Assembly (NCBI RefSeq): GCF_900110955.1
Contig: NZ_FOFR01000002.1
Coordinates: 124,001 to 188,000 of the forward strand
DNA: 64,000 bases
Reading direction: 5' to 3'
Source of the DNA: Lentzea xinjiangensis
Lineage (GTDB): Bacteria > Actinomycetota > Actinomycetes > Mycobacteriales > Pseudonocardiaceae
Made by a program: the position numbers and the translations under genes
The notes under the pieces: model-generated
What the model saw: only the letters and a program-made list of their open reading frames with translations
Database searches by the model: none
Told to the model about the DNA's origin: nothing
In this document: positions 1 through 8,487 of the stretch, one piece after another
Numbering within the stretch: position 1 is the first letter of the stretch
Layout: every line of letters begins with the position of its first letter

Positions 1-707
1 CCCGCGGTGATCGCCCCGACCCCGACGACCAGCACGTCGCGCCGCAGCACGGAGACCAGGGCCGCCCGGTCCGGGGCGGCCCGCAGCACCGAGGACGCGG
101 CCGGGGCGCTGGTGAACGTCACCGCGTCCACCTGGCCCGCCAGCACCGCCTCGATCAACCGCTGCAACGGTCCCGGGTCCACCGGCGGCTCCCACCGGTA
201 GACCGGGATCTCGACGACGTCCGCTCCGGCGGCCTCCAGCGTGTTCACGAAGTCCGGCAACGGTTCCCCGTGCAGCTGCACGGCGACGCGCTTGCCGGAC
301 ACGCCCATCCGCAACAGGTACTGCAGCAGCTCGGCGTTCGACTCCGACGACGGCGACCAGGTCTCGACGAGGCCGGCCGCCCGCACCGCGCCCTTGGCCT
401 TGGGACCGCGGGGCAGCACCACGGCGCCCTCCAGGGCCCGGTGCAGCCGGCTGGCCAGCCCCCACCCCTCTGCGGCCTCGAACCACCCGCGGAACCCGAT
501 CGCCGTCGTGGCGACGACGACGTCGACCGGTGACGACACCAGCTCCAGCGTCGCGGCGTGCAGGGTGGCGTCGTCCGGCAGCGGCACGATCCGCAGGGCG
601 GGCCCGTGGATCACCGACGCGCCCTTGCGTTCGAGCATGGCGATGAGCTCGTCGGCGCGGCGGGCCGCGGTGACGCCGATGGTGAAGCCCGCCAACGGCC
701 CGGTCAC
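1..707 (-). CDS. hemD: Uroporphyrinogen-III synthase, N-terminal part (runs off the window)
   Basis: Converts hydroxymethylbilane to uroporphyrinogen III, the precursor of sirohaem, the cofactor of the NirB nitrite reductase encoded just upstream. About 235 codons are visible and the frame is still open at base 1, so the C-terminus is missing. The visible protein has the HemD layout: an N-terminal beta strand (GFTIGVTAARRADEL), VVVATTAIGFRGWFEA near residue 60, YRWEPP near 165 and VTFTSAPAASS near 195. In many actinobacteria this protein ends in a winged-helix DNA-binding domain (as in Rv0260c); that part would lie outside the window. The GTG start at 707 overlaps the nirD stop by four bases (GTGA), so it is the last visible gene of the nitrite operon and probably translationally coupled. 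Confidence 0.85.
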   Translation of the reverse strand, partial: MTGPLAGFTIGVTAARRADELIAMLERKGASVIHGPALRIVPLPDDATLHAATLELVSSPVDVVVATTAIGFRGWFEAAEGWGLASRLHRALEGAVVLPRGPKAKGAVRAAGLVETWSPSSESNAELLQYLLRMGVSGKRVAVQLHGEPLPDFVNTLEAAGADVVEIPVYRWEPPVDPGPLQRLIEAVLAGQVDAVTFTSAPAASSVLRAAPDRAALVSVLRRDVLVVGVGAITA

Positions 708-1018
708 GTCAGCTCCACGACGCCGTCGCGCACCCGCACCCGGTGCACCGCGACCGAGACCGACGGCTCGTCCAGGCACTTGCCGGTGGCCAGCTCGAAC
801 GCCTGCTTGTAGACCGGCGACACGACGACGGGCACACCGCCGCGGTCGCCGACGATGCCGCGCGACAGCACCGCGGCGCCGCTGAACGGGTCGATGTTGT
901 CCAGCGCGTGCAGGGAGCCGTCGGCGGTCAGGAACACAGCCACCTGCGAGCCGTCGGGCAGGAGAGCGGCCACTCCCTGTTCCGGGCGCAACACCTCGAA
1001 GTCACAGACGACGGTCAC
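704..1018 (-). CDS. nirD: Nitrite reductase (NAD(P)H) small subunit
   Basis: Small subunit of the cytoplasmic assimilatory NAD(P)H nitrite reductase. It is 104 residues long, as expected for NirD. The fold is Rieske-like (strands around VAVFLTADGSLHALDN and VVVSPVYKQAFELATG, then GKCLDEP), but the paired Cys-x-His ligands of true Rieske proteins are absent, which is normal for NirD. The GTG start at 1018 overlaps the nirB stop (GTGA), and its own stop overlaps the hemD start. This gives a tight nirB-nirD-hemD operon whose products share one pathway. Confidence 0.92.
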   Translation of the reverse strand: MTVVCDFEVLRPEQGVAALLPDGSQVAVFLTADGSLHALDNIDPFSGAAVLSRGIVGDRGGVPVVVSPVYKQAFELATGKCLDEPSVSVAVHRVRVRDGVVELT

Positions 1019-3483
1019 CTGACGACCTCCGGAATGCCGAGCTGGACGGGGACGCGCTGACCGCGTTCGGCGCGGAACGAGATCGTGGGGTCGGGGGTGC
1101 CGGGCGCGTTCACGAACGACGTGAACCGCGCCAGCTTCTCCGGGTCCTCCAGCACGCCGCGCCACTCGTCGGCGTAGTCGGAGACGTGCGCGGCCATCGC
1201 GGCCTCCAGCTCGGCGCAGATGCCGAGCTTGTCGTCGACCACGACCTCGCGCAGGTGGTCGAGGCCGCCGTCGAGGCCCTCCAGCCACACCGACGTGCGC
1301 TGCAACCGGTCCGCGGTGCGGATGTAGAACATCAGGAACCGGTCGATGACGCGGATCAGCTCTTCGGTGTCCACATCGGACACGAGCAGGTCGGCGTGGC
1401 GCGGCGTGAAGCCGCCGTTGCCGCCCACGTAGAGGTTCCAGCCGTTCTCCGTGGCGATCACGCCGAAGTCCTTGCCGCGCGCCTCGGCGCATTCGCGGGC
1501 GCAGCCGGACACGGCCGACTTGAGCTTGTGCGGCGAGCGCAGGCCCCGGTAGCGCAGCTCCAGCTCGATGGCCAGCCCGACGGAGTCCTGGACGCCGTAC
1601 CGGCACCAGGTCGTGCCGACGCAGGACTTCACCGTGCGCAACGACTTGCCGTACGCGTGCCCCGACTCGAAGCCCGCGTCCACGAGCCGGCGCCAGATCT
1701 CGGGGAGCTGGTCGACCGTCGCGCCGAACATGTCGATGCGCTGACCGCCGGTGATCTTGGTGTAGAGGCCGAAGTCGCGGGCGACCTCGCCGATCACGAT
1801 GAGCTTCTCCGGGGTGATCTCGCCGCCGGGGATGCGCGGCACGACCGAGTACGTGCCGTTGCGCTGGAGGTTCGCCAGGAACCTGTCGTTGGTGTCCTGC
1901 AACGAGGCCTGCGTCTCGCCCAGGATGTGGCCGTTGCCCAGCGACGCGAGGATCGAGGCCACGGCGGGCTTGCAGATGTCGCAGCCACGTCCGGTGCCGT
2001 GCTTGGCGATCAGCGCGCTGAACGTCGTGACGCGCGTCGCGCGGATGATCTCGAACAGCTCCGCCCGCGAGTGGGTGAAGTGCTCGCACAGCGCATTCGA
2101 CTGCTCGACACCGCACTCGGTCAGCAGCTTCTTCAGCATCGGCACGCACGAGCCGCAGCCCGTGCCCGCCTTGGTGCACGCCTTCAGCTCGGCGACGTCG
2201 CAGGCGACACCGGCCCGGACCGCGTCGGTGATCGTCTGCTTGGTCACCGCGTGGCAGGAGCAGACCTGCGCGTCGGCGGGCATCTCCACGTCCACGGCAG
2301 CGCCGGGTTGCAGCAGCGCCGCCGGAACCTCCTTGCCCACCAGCGGTCGCAGCGACGGGTACGCCGAGGCGTCGCCCACCAGCACGCCGCCCAGCAGGGT
2401 GCGGGCGTCGTCGGACACCACGAGCTTGCTGTAGGTGCCCGCGACGGCGTTGTTCACCACGACTTCGAGCGCGCCCTCGGTGGTGGCGTGCGCGTCGCCG
2501 AACGACGCCACGTCCACGCCGAGCAGCTTCAGCTTTGTGGACACGTCGGCGCCGGGGAACACCCGCGCGCCGCCGGAGAGCTGGTCCGCGACCACCTCCG
2601 CCATCGCGTAACCGGGTGCGACCAGCCCGTACGCCACGCCCTCGACGGCGGCGCACTCGCCGATCGCGAAGATCCTCGGGTCGGCGGTCCGGCAGGCGGC
2701 GTCGACCAGGTAGCCGCCGCGCGGGCCCAGTTCGAGTCCCAGGTCGAGGTCGGTGCGCGGCCGGATGCCCGCGCTGAACACCACGACGTCGAGGTCGAGC
2801 TCCAGGCCGTTGGCGAGCCGGGCGATCAACCGCGTCCCGTCGCGTTCGATGGAGGAGGCGGAGGTGCCGGTGTGCACGGTCAGGTCGAGCTTCTCGACCA
2901 GGCGCTTCAGCAGCCCGGCACCGCCCTCGTCGACCTGGATCGGCATCAGCCGCGGCGCCAGCTCGACGACGTGCGGCGAAACGCCCATGCCGCGCAACGC
3001 GTTGGCGGCCTCCAGCCCGAGCAGGCCACCGCCGAGCACCATGCCGGAGTGCCGTCCCGGCCGGTCGGCGGCCTCGACCGTCGCCCGGATGTCGTCGAGG
3101 TCGTCGACGGTCCGGTAGACGTGGCAGCCCGGCAGGTCGCGGCCGGGAACCGGCGGCACGAACGGCACCGAGCCGGTGGCGAGCACCAGCGCGTCGTACT
3201 CGACCTCGACGCCGGAGGCGCCGGTCACGACCCGGCGGTCGCGGTCCACCGAGACCGCCTTCTCCCCCAGGCGGAGCTCGCAGCCGGTCAACGGCGGCAG
3301 CTCCAGGTCCGCGAAGGTCCAGCTGTCCACGTAGGACGACAGCGCGACCCGGTCGTAGGCGGGGCGGGACTCCTCGCCGAACACCACGATCCGCCAGGAC
3401 GAGTCGCGGAGGATCTCGACGAGCCGGTGACCGACCATGCCGTTGCCGATCACGACCAGGGTCTTGGGAGTCGATTCAGCCAT
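1015..3483 (-). CDS. nirB: Nitrite reductase (NAD(P)H) large subunit
   Basis: Reduces nitrite to ammonium with six electrons from NAD(P)H in the cytoplasm. The 822 residues carry the full domain set. There is an N-terminal FAD site (GNGMVG, about residues 12-17) and an NAD(P) site (LGGGLLGLEAAN, about 150). A BFD-type [2Fe-2S] domain follows, with CSCHA near 407 and CGSC near 443. The C-terminal half is the ferredoxin-like sirohaem/[4Fe-4S] module, with cysteines in GTTWCRYG (about 626) and SGCARECAEA (about 660). The ATG at 3483 has AAGGAGGG seven bases upstream, next to a perfect hairpin. The N-terminal half is paralogous to the FAD protein at 4997-6469, a useful reference for the insertion found in that gene. 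Confidence 0.96.
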   Translation of the reverse strand: MAESTPKTLVVIGNGMVGHRLVEILRDSSWRIVVFGEESRPAYDRVALSSYVDSWTFADLELPPLTGCELRLGEKAVSVDRDRRVVTGASGVEVEYDALVLATGSVPFVPPVPGRDLPGCHVYRTVDDLDDIRATVEAADRPGRHSGMVLGGGLLGLEAANALRGMGVSPHVVELAPRLMPIQVDEGGAGLLKRLVEKLDLTVHTGTSASSIERDGTRLIARLANGLELDLDVVVFSAGIRPRTDLDLGLELGPRGGYLVDAACRTADPRIFAIGECAAVEGVAYGLVAPGYAMAEVVADQLSGGARVFPGADVSTKLKLLGVDVASFGDAHATTEGALEVVVNNAVAGTYSKLVVSDDARTLLGGVLVGDASAYPSLRPLVGKEVPAALLQPGAAVDVEMPADAQVCSCHAVTKQTITDAVRAGVACDVAELKACTKAGTGCGSCVPMLKKLLTECGVEQSNALCEHFTHSRAELFEIIRATRVTTFSALIAKHGTGRGCDICKPAVASILASLGNGHILGETQASLQDTNDRFLANLQRNGTYSVVPRIPGGEITPEKLIVIGEVARDFGLYTKITGGQRIDMFGATVDQLPEIWRRLVDAGFESGHAYGKSLRTVKSCVGTTWCRYGVQDSVGLAIELELRYRGLRSPHKLKSAVSGCARECAEARGKDFGVIATENGWNLYVGGNGGFTPRHADLLVSDVDTEELIRVIDRFLMFYIRTADRLQRTSVWLEGLDGGLDHLREVVVDDKLGICAELEAAMAAHVSDYADEWRGVLEDPEKLARFTSFVNAPGTPDPTISFRAERGQRVPVQLGIPEVVR

Positions 3484-3498
3484 CAGGCATCCCTCCTT

Positions 3499-3522
3499 CC
3501 GCCCGGTATGCTCACCGGGCGG
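3499..3522 (-). promoter_or_regulatory. Intercistronic hairpin abutting the nirB ribosome-binding site
   Basis: A perfect 9-bp inverted repeat (CCGCCCGGT / ACCGGGCGG) with a 6-base loop lies in the 112-bp narK-nirB gap. On the reverse strand it ends directly at the AAGGAGGG Shine-Dalgarno of nirB. It could be a processing or attenuation element that sets the narK:nirB ratio, or simply an mRNA stabiliser. There is no U-run, so it is not a canonical terminator. The role is inferred. Confidence 0.5.
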
Positions 3523-3595
3523 CGTGTCATCCCCAGGTCCGCGACATTGCGCGGGTGTTAAAGGGAACTCTCTCCGCAGATCAGGGCGGTGTGCG

Positions 3596-4897
3596 TCACA
3601 CGCCCGCGTAGGCGAGCGACGGGCGCGCCGCGAACACCTTGCGCCGCAGGTAGAACCACCACGTGGTGCCGAGGCAGAGCGCGTAGAAGACGAGGATCGC
3701 GGTCAGCGCGGGCGTCAGCGTCTTCGAGCCCTCCAGCGAGAACTTGAAGACGAGGTTCACCAGCACGCCGCCGGCCGCGCCGATCGCGCCCGCGATGCCG
3801 ACCACGGCGGCGGCCTGCCGCTTGGCGGACTTGTCGTCGTCGGACTGCGTGCGGAAGATCGCCGGGATCATCCGGTAGGTCGAGCCGTTGCCCACGCCCG
3901 CCAGCACGAACAGGGCGATGAACGAGCCGAAGAACAGCGCGAAGTTCTTCGTGTCGACGCTGACCAGCACGCCGATCGTGCCGATCGCGAGCCCGACGAA
4001 CGTCCCGAGCGTCACCTTCGCGCCACCGACCCGGTCGGCGAGCCAGCCGCCGAACGGGCGGGCCACCGAGCCGATCAGCGCGCCGAGGAACGCGAGCGAC
4101 ACCCAGCCCCTGTGGTCCACGAAGCTCAGCTTGATCAGCGACGGGAACGCGAACGAGTAGCCGATGAACGACCCGAACGTGCCGATGTAGAGGAACGACA
4201 TCACCCAGGTGTGCGTGTTGGACATCGCGCGCCGGTACGACTGGCCGTCCGGCTTGGCCTGCGTGAGGCTGTCCATGAAGACCCACGCGAGGGCCGTGGC
4301 GAGCACGATGAGCGGCATCCAGATCAGCGCCGCGTAGGCGAGGTTGATGCCCGTGCCGAAGGCGATCACGAACGGCACGACGAGCTGCGTGATCGCGACG
4401 CCGAGGTTGCCGCCGGCGGCGTTCATGCCGAGCGCCAGCCCCTTCTTGCCCTCCGGGTAGAAGAACGAGATGTTGGCCATCGACGACGAGAAGTTGCCGC
4501 CGCCCAGGCCCATCGCGGCCGACGTGAGCAGGAAGAACCAGTACGGCGTGCCCGGCGTCGACACCGCGTACGCGAGCATCGTGCACGGGATCAGCAGCAG
4601 CCCGGCGCTGATCGTCGTCCACAGCCTGCCACCGAACCGCGGCACCGCGAACGTGTAGGGCACCCGCAGCACCGCGCCGACCAGGTTCGGCACGATCAGC
4701 AGCCAGAACTGCTGGCCGACGCTGAAGTCGAAGCCCACCGAACCGAGGCTCACCACCACGATGCTCATCAGCACCCACACGCTGAACCCGAGGTTCTCGG
4801 CGAAGATGGACAACGCCAGGTTCTTGCGTGCGATCCGCTTGCCGGTGGACTCCCAGAACTCGGGCTTCTCCGGCTCCCAGTGGTCGATCCAGCTCAT
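3596..4897 (-). CDS. narK: MFS nitrate/nitrite transporter NarK
   Basis: Inner-membrane importer of nitrate (and/or nitrite exporter) feeding the reductases encoded around it. The 433 residues show about 12 hydrophobic segments and the glycine-rich signature of nitrate/nitrite porters (MGLGGGNFSSSMANI near residue 135, and the matching AAGGNLGVAI). A TGKRIARKNL segment after the cytoplasmic N-terminus is also typical of NarK. ATG at 4897 lies just after a GGAGG-type site. It sits between the FAD electron-transfer gene and nirB on the same strand, so it belongs to the nitrate-assimilation cluster. The sequence alone cannot tell the direction of transport. Confidence 0.93.
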   Translation of the reverse strand: MSWIDHWEPEKPEFWESTGKRIARKNLALSIFAENLGFSVWVLMSIVVVSLGSVGFDFSVGQQFWLLIVPNLVGAVLRVPYTFAVPRFGGRLWTTISAGLLLIPCTMLAYAVSTPGTPYWFFLLTSAAMGLGGGNFSSSMANISFFYPEGKKGLALGMNAAGGNLGVAITQLVVPFVIAFGTGINLAYAALIWMPLIVLATALAWVFMDSLTQAKPDGQSYRRAMSNTHTWVMSFLYIGTFGSFIGYSFAFPSLIKLSFVDHRGWVSLAFLGALIGSVARPFGGWLADRVGGAKVTLGTFVGLAIGTIGVLVSVDTKNFALFFGSFIALFVLAGVGNGSTYRMIPAIFRTQSDDDKSAKRQAAAVVGIAGAIGAAGGVLVNLVFKFSLEGSKTLTPALTAILVFYALCLGTTWWFYLRRKVFAARPSLAYAGV

Positions 4898-4996
4898 GAA
4901 ACATCCTCCGCGGGGTCGGCGACTGCCGAAGAACCTAGAAAACGGGCATTACCAAGGGGTTCTGGCCGATGACGGGGGCGGCAACTCCGCCGCACA

Positions 4997-6469
4997 TCAC
5001 GCCGGCTGCGGCTGTGAGGCTCCGAGCCAGTCGGCCAGGCCGCACACCGCGTCCTTGCACCCGCCGCAACCGGTGGTCGCGCGGGTGGCCTCCACGAGCT
5101 GCGGCAACGACTCCGCGCCCGCACGCCACGCCGCCACGATCTGTCCCTTGGAGACGGTGTTGCACCGGCAGATCACCGCGCTGGACGGCAGGTCCGCCGG
5201 TGACGCGGCTTCCGCGGGCAGGGCGCGGCCCAGCAGCAGCGCGAGCCGGTCGGTGGGCGCGGGGACGCCGCGGTCGTAGAGCTGGGTGATCGTGGCGGCC
5301 GCGTCCGGCGCGCCCAGCACGATCGCGCCCGCGACCCGGTCGTCGCGCAGCACGAGCTTCGCGTAGCGGCCGCGCGAGGGTTCCTGGAAGCACAGCACCT
5401 CCGAGTCGGGGCAGTCGACGTCGGTGTGCACGTCACCCAGCGCGGCCAGGTCGACGTCGCGCGCCTTCAACCGCGTGACGACGGACGTGCCGAGGTACCG
5501 GGCGGCCGGGTTCGCGCCGGTCAGGCGGTCGGCGAGCACCGCGGCCTGGTCCCACGCCGGTTGCACCAGGCCGGAGACCGTGCCGGGGTGCTGCGCGCAG
5601 TCACCGATCGCGTGGATGCGCTGGTCGCTGGTGCGCAGCACGTCGTCGACCACGATGCCGCGGTCGACGACCAGGCCCGCCTCGACGGCCAGGGAGGTCT
5701 CGGCGCGCACGCCCGCGGAGACGACCACCAGCTCGGCGGGCAGGTGGCTGCCGTCGTCGAGGACGAGGCCGTCGCCGGGGAGGTACTTGGCGGCGAGCGA
5801 GTTCAGCCGGAACTCGATGCCGAGCCGGCCGAGCGTGCGGGCGAGGACGCTGCCGGCGCCGGGGTCGAGCTGGCGTTCCATGAGGTGGCCGACCGGGTGC
5901 ACGACGGTGACGAGGCAGCCGCGTCCCGCCAGGCCGCGGGCGGCCTCGATGCCGAGCAGGCCACCGCCGAGGACGACGACGGGCATGCCCTTGCGGGCCT
6001 TCGCCTCGATCCGCGCGCAGTCGTCGAGGGTGCGGAAGGCGACGACGCCGGGAGCCAGCACGCCGTCCTCGGTGAGCCCCTCAGCCGGCGGCACCCACGG
6101 CGTACTACCCGTCGCAAGCACCAACGCGTCGTACGAGAAGGGAACGCGGGGGCCCCGCGTTCCCTCCAGGGAAACGCGGGGCCCCCGCGTTTCCTCGGCC
6201 ACGACGGTGCGGGTCGAGCGGTTGATTTCGGTCACCTTGTGGTTGAGGAGCAGGGTGATGTTGTGCTCCTCGGCCCAGCCCTCGTCGTGCAGCCGCGTCG
6301 ACTCGGGCGTCATCGTGCCCGCCACGACGGTCGAGAGCAGCACCCGGTTATAGGCGGCGTGCGGCTCCGCGCCCACCACCGTGATGGAGATGTCCTGGTC
6401 GCGGCGCCGGATCTCGTCCGCCAGCCGCGCGCCCGCCATGCCGTAGCCGACGATCACGATTCGCCTCAT
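4997..6469 (-). CDS. FAD/[2Fe-2S] electron-transfer subunit of assimilatory nitrate reductase (NasB-like)
   Basis: Probably passes electrons from NAD(P)H to the molybdopterin nitrate reductase encoded immediately upstream. The 490-residue pyridine-nucleotide-disulfide oxidoreductase has an FAD site GYGMAG (8-13), a second dinucleotide site LGGGLLGIEAA and a C-terminal BFD-like [2Fe-2S] domain (VICRCNTVS, then TTGCGGCKD). The start at 6469 was chosen because its ATG overlaps the upstream TGA (ATGA) and gives the expected MRRIVIVGYG beginning; an ATG at 6493 would add eight unlikely residues. Oddity: residues about 93-111 contain TRGPRV twice. They are encoded by two back-to-back palindromes (6140-6194) that the paralogous NirB lacks at the same place. 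The reading frame is intact, so the protein is presumably functional with a surface-loop insertion. Confidence 0.85.
   Translation of the reverse strand: MRRIVIVGYGMAGARLADEIRRRDQDISITVVGAEPHAAYNRVLLSTVVAGTMTPESTRLHDEGWAEEHNITLLLNHKVTEINRSTRTVVAEETRGPRVSLEGTRGPRVPFSYDALVLATGSTPWVPPAEGLTEDGVLAPGVVAFRTLDDCARIEAKARKGMPVVVLGGGLLGIEAARGLAGRGCLVTVVHPVGHLMERQLDPGAGSVLARTLGRLGIEFRLNSLAAKYLPGDGLVLDDGSHLPAELVVVSAGVRAETSLAVEAGLVVDRGIVVDDVLRTSDQRIHAIGDCAQHPGTVSGLVQPAWDQAAVLADRLTGANPAARYLGTSVVTRLKARDVDLAALGDVHTDVDCPDSEVLCFQEPSRGRYAKLVLRDDRVAGAIVLGAPDAAATITQLYDRGVPAPTDRLALLLGRALPAEAASPADLPSSAVICRCNTVSKGQIVAAWRAGAESLPQLVEATRATTGCGGCKDAVCGLADWLGASQPQPA
6140..6194. repeat. Palindrome doublet inserted inside the NasB-like coding sequence
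   Basis: Two perfect palindromes, each with 12-bp arms and one central base, lie five bases apart. The first, 6140-6164, has arms GGGAACGCGGGG / CCCCGCGTTCCC. The second, 6170-6194, has arms GGAAACGCGGGG / CCCCGCGTTTCC. The first is identical over 25 bases to the second unit of the doublet at 57720-57774. The insertion is read in frame and adds TRGPRV twice. The pair behaves like a dispersed repeat unit (REP/RPE-like) rather than an ancestral part of the gene. Confidence 0.9.
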
Positions 6470-8418
6470 GCCCGCTCCAATCGCACCGCGCACACCTTGA
6501 ACTCGGGCATCCGGCTCGTGGGATCGAGCGCGGGGTTCGTCAGCAGGTTCGCCCGCCCGTCACCGGGGAAGTGGAACGGCAGGAACACCGCGTCGGCGCG
6601 CATGCTCGGCACGCACCGCACGGTCGCCGTGACCCGGCCCCTCCTGGACACGACGTGCGCGAGACCGCCGGCGGCGAGCCCCGCCCGCGCGGCCGTGTCC
6701 GGGTGCACTTCCACGTACATCTCGGGAACCGCCTTCAGCAGCTCACCGATCCGCCGCGTCTGCGCACCCGACTGGTAGTGCTGCAGGACGCGGCCGGTGG
6801 TGGCCTGCAACGGGAACTCCTCGTCCGGCGGCTCCGCCGGGCCGCGGTGGTCGACCGGGACGAACCGCGCGAGGCCGTCCGGGTGCGCGAACCGGTCGAG
6901 GAAGAGCCGGGGTGTGCCGGGGTGGTCGACGGACGGCACCGGCCAGTGCAGCTCCTCGTTCTCCAGCCGCTCGTAGGTGATGCCCGAGTAGTCGGACGGG
7001 CCGCCCGCGGACGCCCTCCGCAGCTCCTCGAAGACCTCCTGCGGCGCCACGGGGAACCCGCCGACGCCGAGCCGGGACGCGAGCCCGTGCAGCAGCTCGA
7101 GGTCGCTGCGGACACCGGGCGGCGGGTCGAGGGCCTTGCGGCGCCGGATGACCCGCCCTTCCAGGTTGGTCATCGTGCCGTCTTCCTCCGCCCACTGCGT
7201 CACGGGGAACACGACGTCGGCCATCGCGGCGGTCTCCGACATCACGAAGTCCGCGACCACCAGCAGGTCCAGCGCCCGGAACCGGTCGGTGACACCGGAC
7301 GCCCGCGGCGCGGACACGACGGGGTTGCTGCCGAACACCAGCATCGCCTTGATGTCGTCGGCGGTCAGCAGCTCGTACGCGCTGCGCCCCGGTCCGGGCA
7401 GCTCGGTCACCCCCCAGACGTCCATGACGTGCCTGCGCGCCGCCGGGTCGTCGATCTTGCGGTAACCGGGTAGCTGGTCGGCCTTCTGCCCGTGCTCGCG
7501 GCCGCCCTGGCCGTTGCCCTGCCCGGTCAGGCAGCCGTAGCCCGATCCCGTCCGGCCGGGCAGTCCCAGCGCGAGCGCCAGGTTGATCCACGCCGAGACC
7601 GTGTCGGTGCCGGAGGCGTGCTGCTCGGACCCGCGGCCGGTCAACACGTACGACCGCCCGGCCAGCATGTGCACGGCGGCGCGCTGGTCGGCGGCCGAGA
7701 CGCCGGTGACGCGTTCGGCGCGCTCGGGCCACCACTGCGCCGCGATCCTCCAGGCGTCGACGAAACCGCTGGTGCGCGTGGCGATGTACTCCTTGTCGAG
7801 CACTCCCTCGATGAACGCCGTGTGCAGCAGCCCGAGCGCCAGCGCCAGGTCCGTGCCGGGCGCGGGCTGCAGGTGCAACGTCGCGCGCTCGGCGGTGGGG
7901 GTGCGGCGCGGGTCGATGACGATCAGCCGCGCGCCCTCCAGGTGCCGCAGGAACGGCGGCATCGTCTCGGCCGGGTTCGAGCCGGCGAGCAGCACCGTGT
8001 CCGCGGACCGCAGGTCGGACAGCGGGAACGGCAGACCGCGGTCGAGCCCGAACGCCTTGTTGCCCGCCGCGGCCGCCGACGACATGCAGAACCGGCCGTT
8101 GTAGTCGATCTGCGAGGTCTTCAGGGCGACGCGCGCGAACTTCCCGAGCGCGTACGCCTTCTCGTTGGTCAGGCCGCCGCCGCCGAAGACGGCGACCTCG
8201 TCTGGCTCGTACGACCGGATCCGGGAGGCGACGAAGTCGAGCGCCTCGTCCCACGAGACGGGCTCACCGCGCAGGAGTGGTGTCGTCAACCGGCCTGGAT
8301 GGCGCAGCAGCTCCCCCGCCGTCCAGCCCTTCTGGCACAGCCCACCGGGACCAGGCCTCACCTGGCCGTCGATGACGCTCATGGAGCACTGCAGCGCGCA
8401 GTAGGGGCAATGAGTCAC
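6466..8418 (-). CDS. nasA: Assimilatory nitrate reductase, molybdopterin catalytic subunit
   Basis: Cytoplasmic molybdenum (bis-MGD) enzyme reducing nitrate to nitrite. At 650 residues it is at the short end of the NasA/NarB family. The N-terminus begins directly with the [4Fe-4S] motif (cysteines 4, 7, 11 and 28; CPYCALQC then LCQKGW). Molybdopterin-oxidoreductase segments follow (FGGGGLTNEKAYALGKFAR, MLVFGSNPVVSAP, WAEEDGTMTNLEGRV), and a C-terminal dinucleotide-binding domain ends with the FHFPGDGRANLLTNPALDP stretch. No Tat signal is present, in line with an assimilatory enzyme. It is the first gene of the reverse-strand cluster, and its stop overlaps the start of the electron-transfer gene. 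The promoter must lie in 8419-8487. Confidence 0.92.
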   Translation of the reverse strand: MTHCPYCALQCSMSVIDGQVRPGPGGLCQKGWTAGELLRHPGRLTTPLLRGEPVSWDEALDFVASRIRSYEPDEVAVFGGGGLTNEKAYALGKFARVALKTSQIDYNGRFCMSSAAAAGNKAFGLDRGLPFPLSDLRSADTVLLAGSNPAETMPPFLRHLEGARLIVIDPRRTPTAERATLHLQPAPGTDLALALGLLHTAFIEGVLDKEYIATRTSGFVDAWRIAAQWWPERAERVTGVSAADQRAAVHMLAGRSYVLTGRGSEQHASGTDTVSAWINLALALGLPGRTGSGYGCLTGQGNGQGGREHGQKADQLPGYRKIDDPAARRHVMDVWGVTELPGPGRSAYELLTADDIKAMLVFGSNPVVSAPRASGVTDRFRALDLLVVADFVMSETAAMADVVFPVTQWAEEDGTMTNLEGRVIRRRKALDPPPGVRSDLELLHGLASRLGVGGFPVAPQEVFEELRRASAGGPSDYSGITYERLENEELHWPVPSVDHPGTPRLFLDRFAHPDGLARFVPVDHRGPAEPPDEEFPLQATTGRVLQHYQSGAQTRRIGELLKAVPEMYVEVHPDTAARAGLAAGGLAHVVSRRGRVTATVRCVPSMRADAVFLPFHFPGDGRANLLTNPALDPTSRMPEFKVCAVRLERA

Positions 8419-8487
8419 GCCGCTGACGCTAAGAAGTGTGCGTTAACCCGGTGCTCCGCAATGTTTCGTGCCTGGAAAATGGGCCGC

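Noticed and set aside
1186..3561. A 791-codon open frame antisense to nirB
   Set aside because: Its composition is what a high-GC gene produces in antisense frames (Ala/Arg/Gly/His/Val/Asp-rich, no domains), and it covers a clear NirB gene.
8419..8487. Possible GlnR box upstream of the nitrate reductase gene (GAAAC followed by a GTNAC-like half-site)
   Set aside because: Only one half-site matches well and the 5-6-5-6 spacing is imperfect. Nitrogen control is likely on biological grounds but the sequence evidence is too weak; a GlnR footprint would decide.
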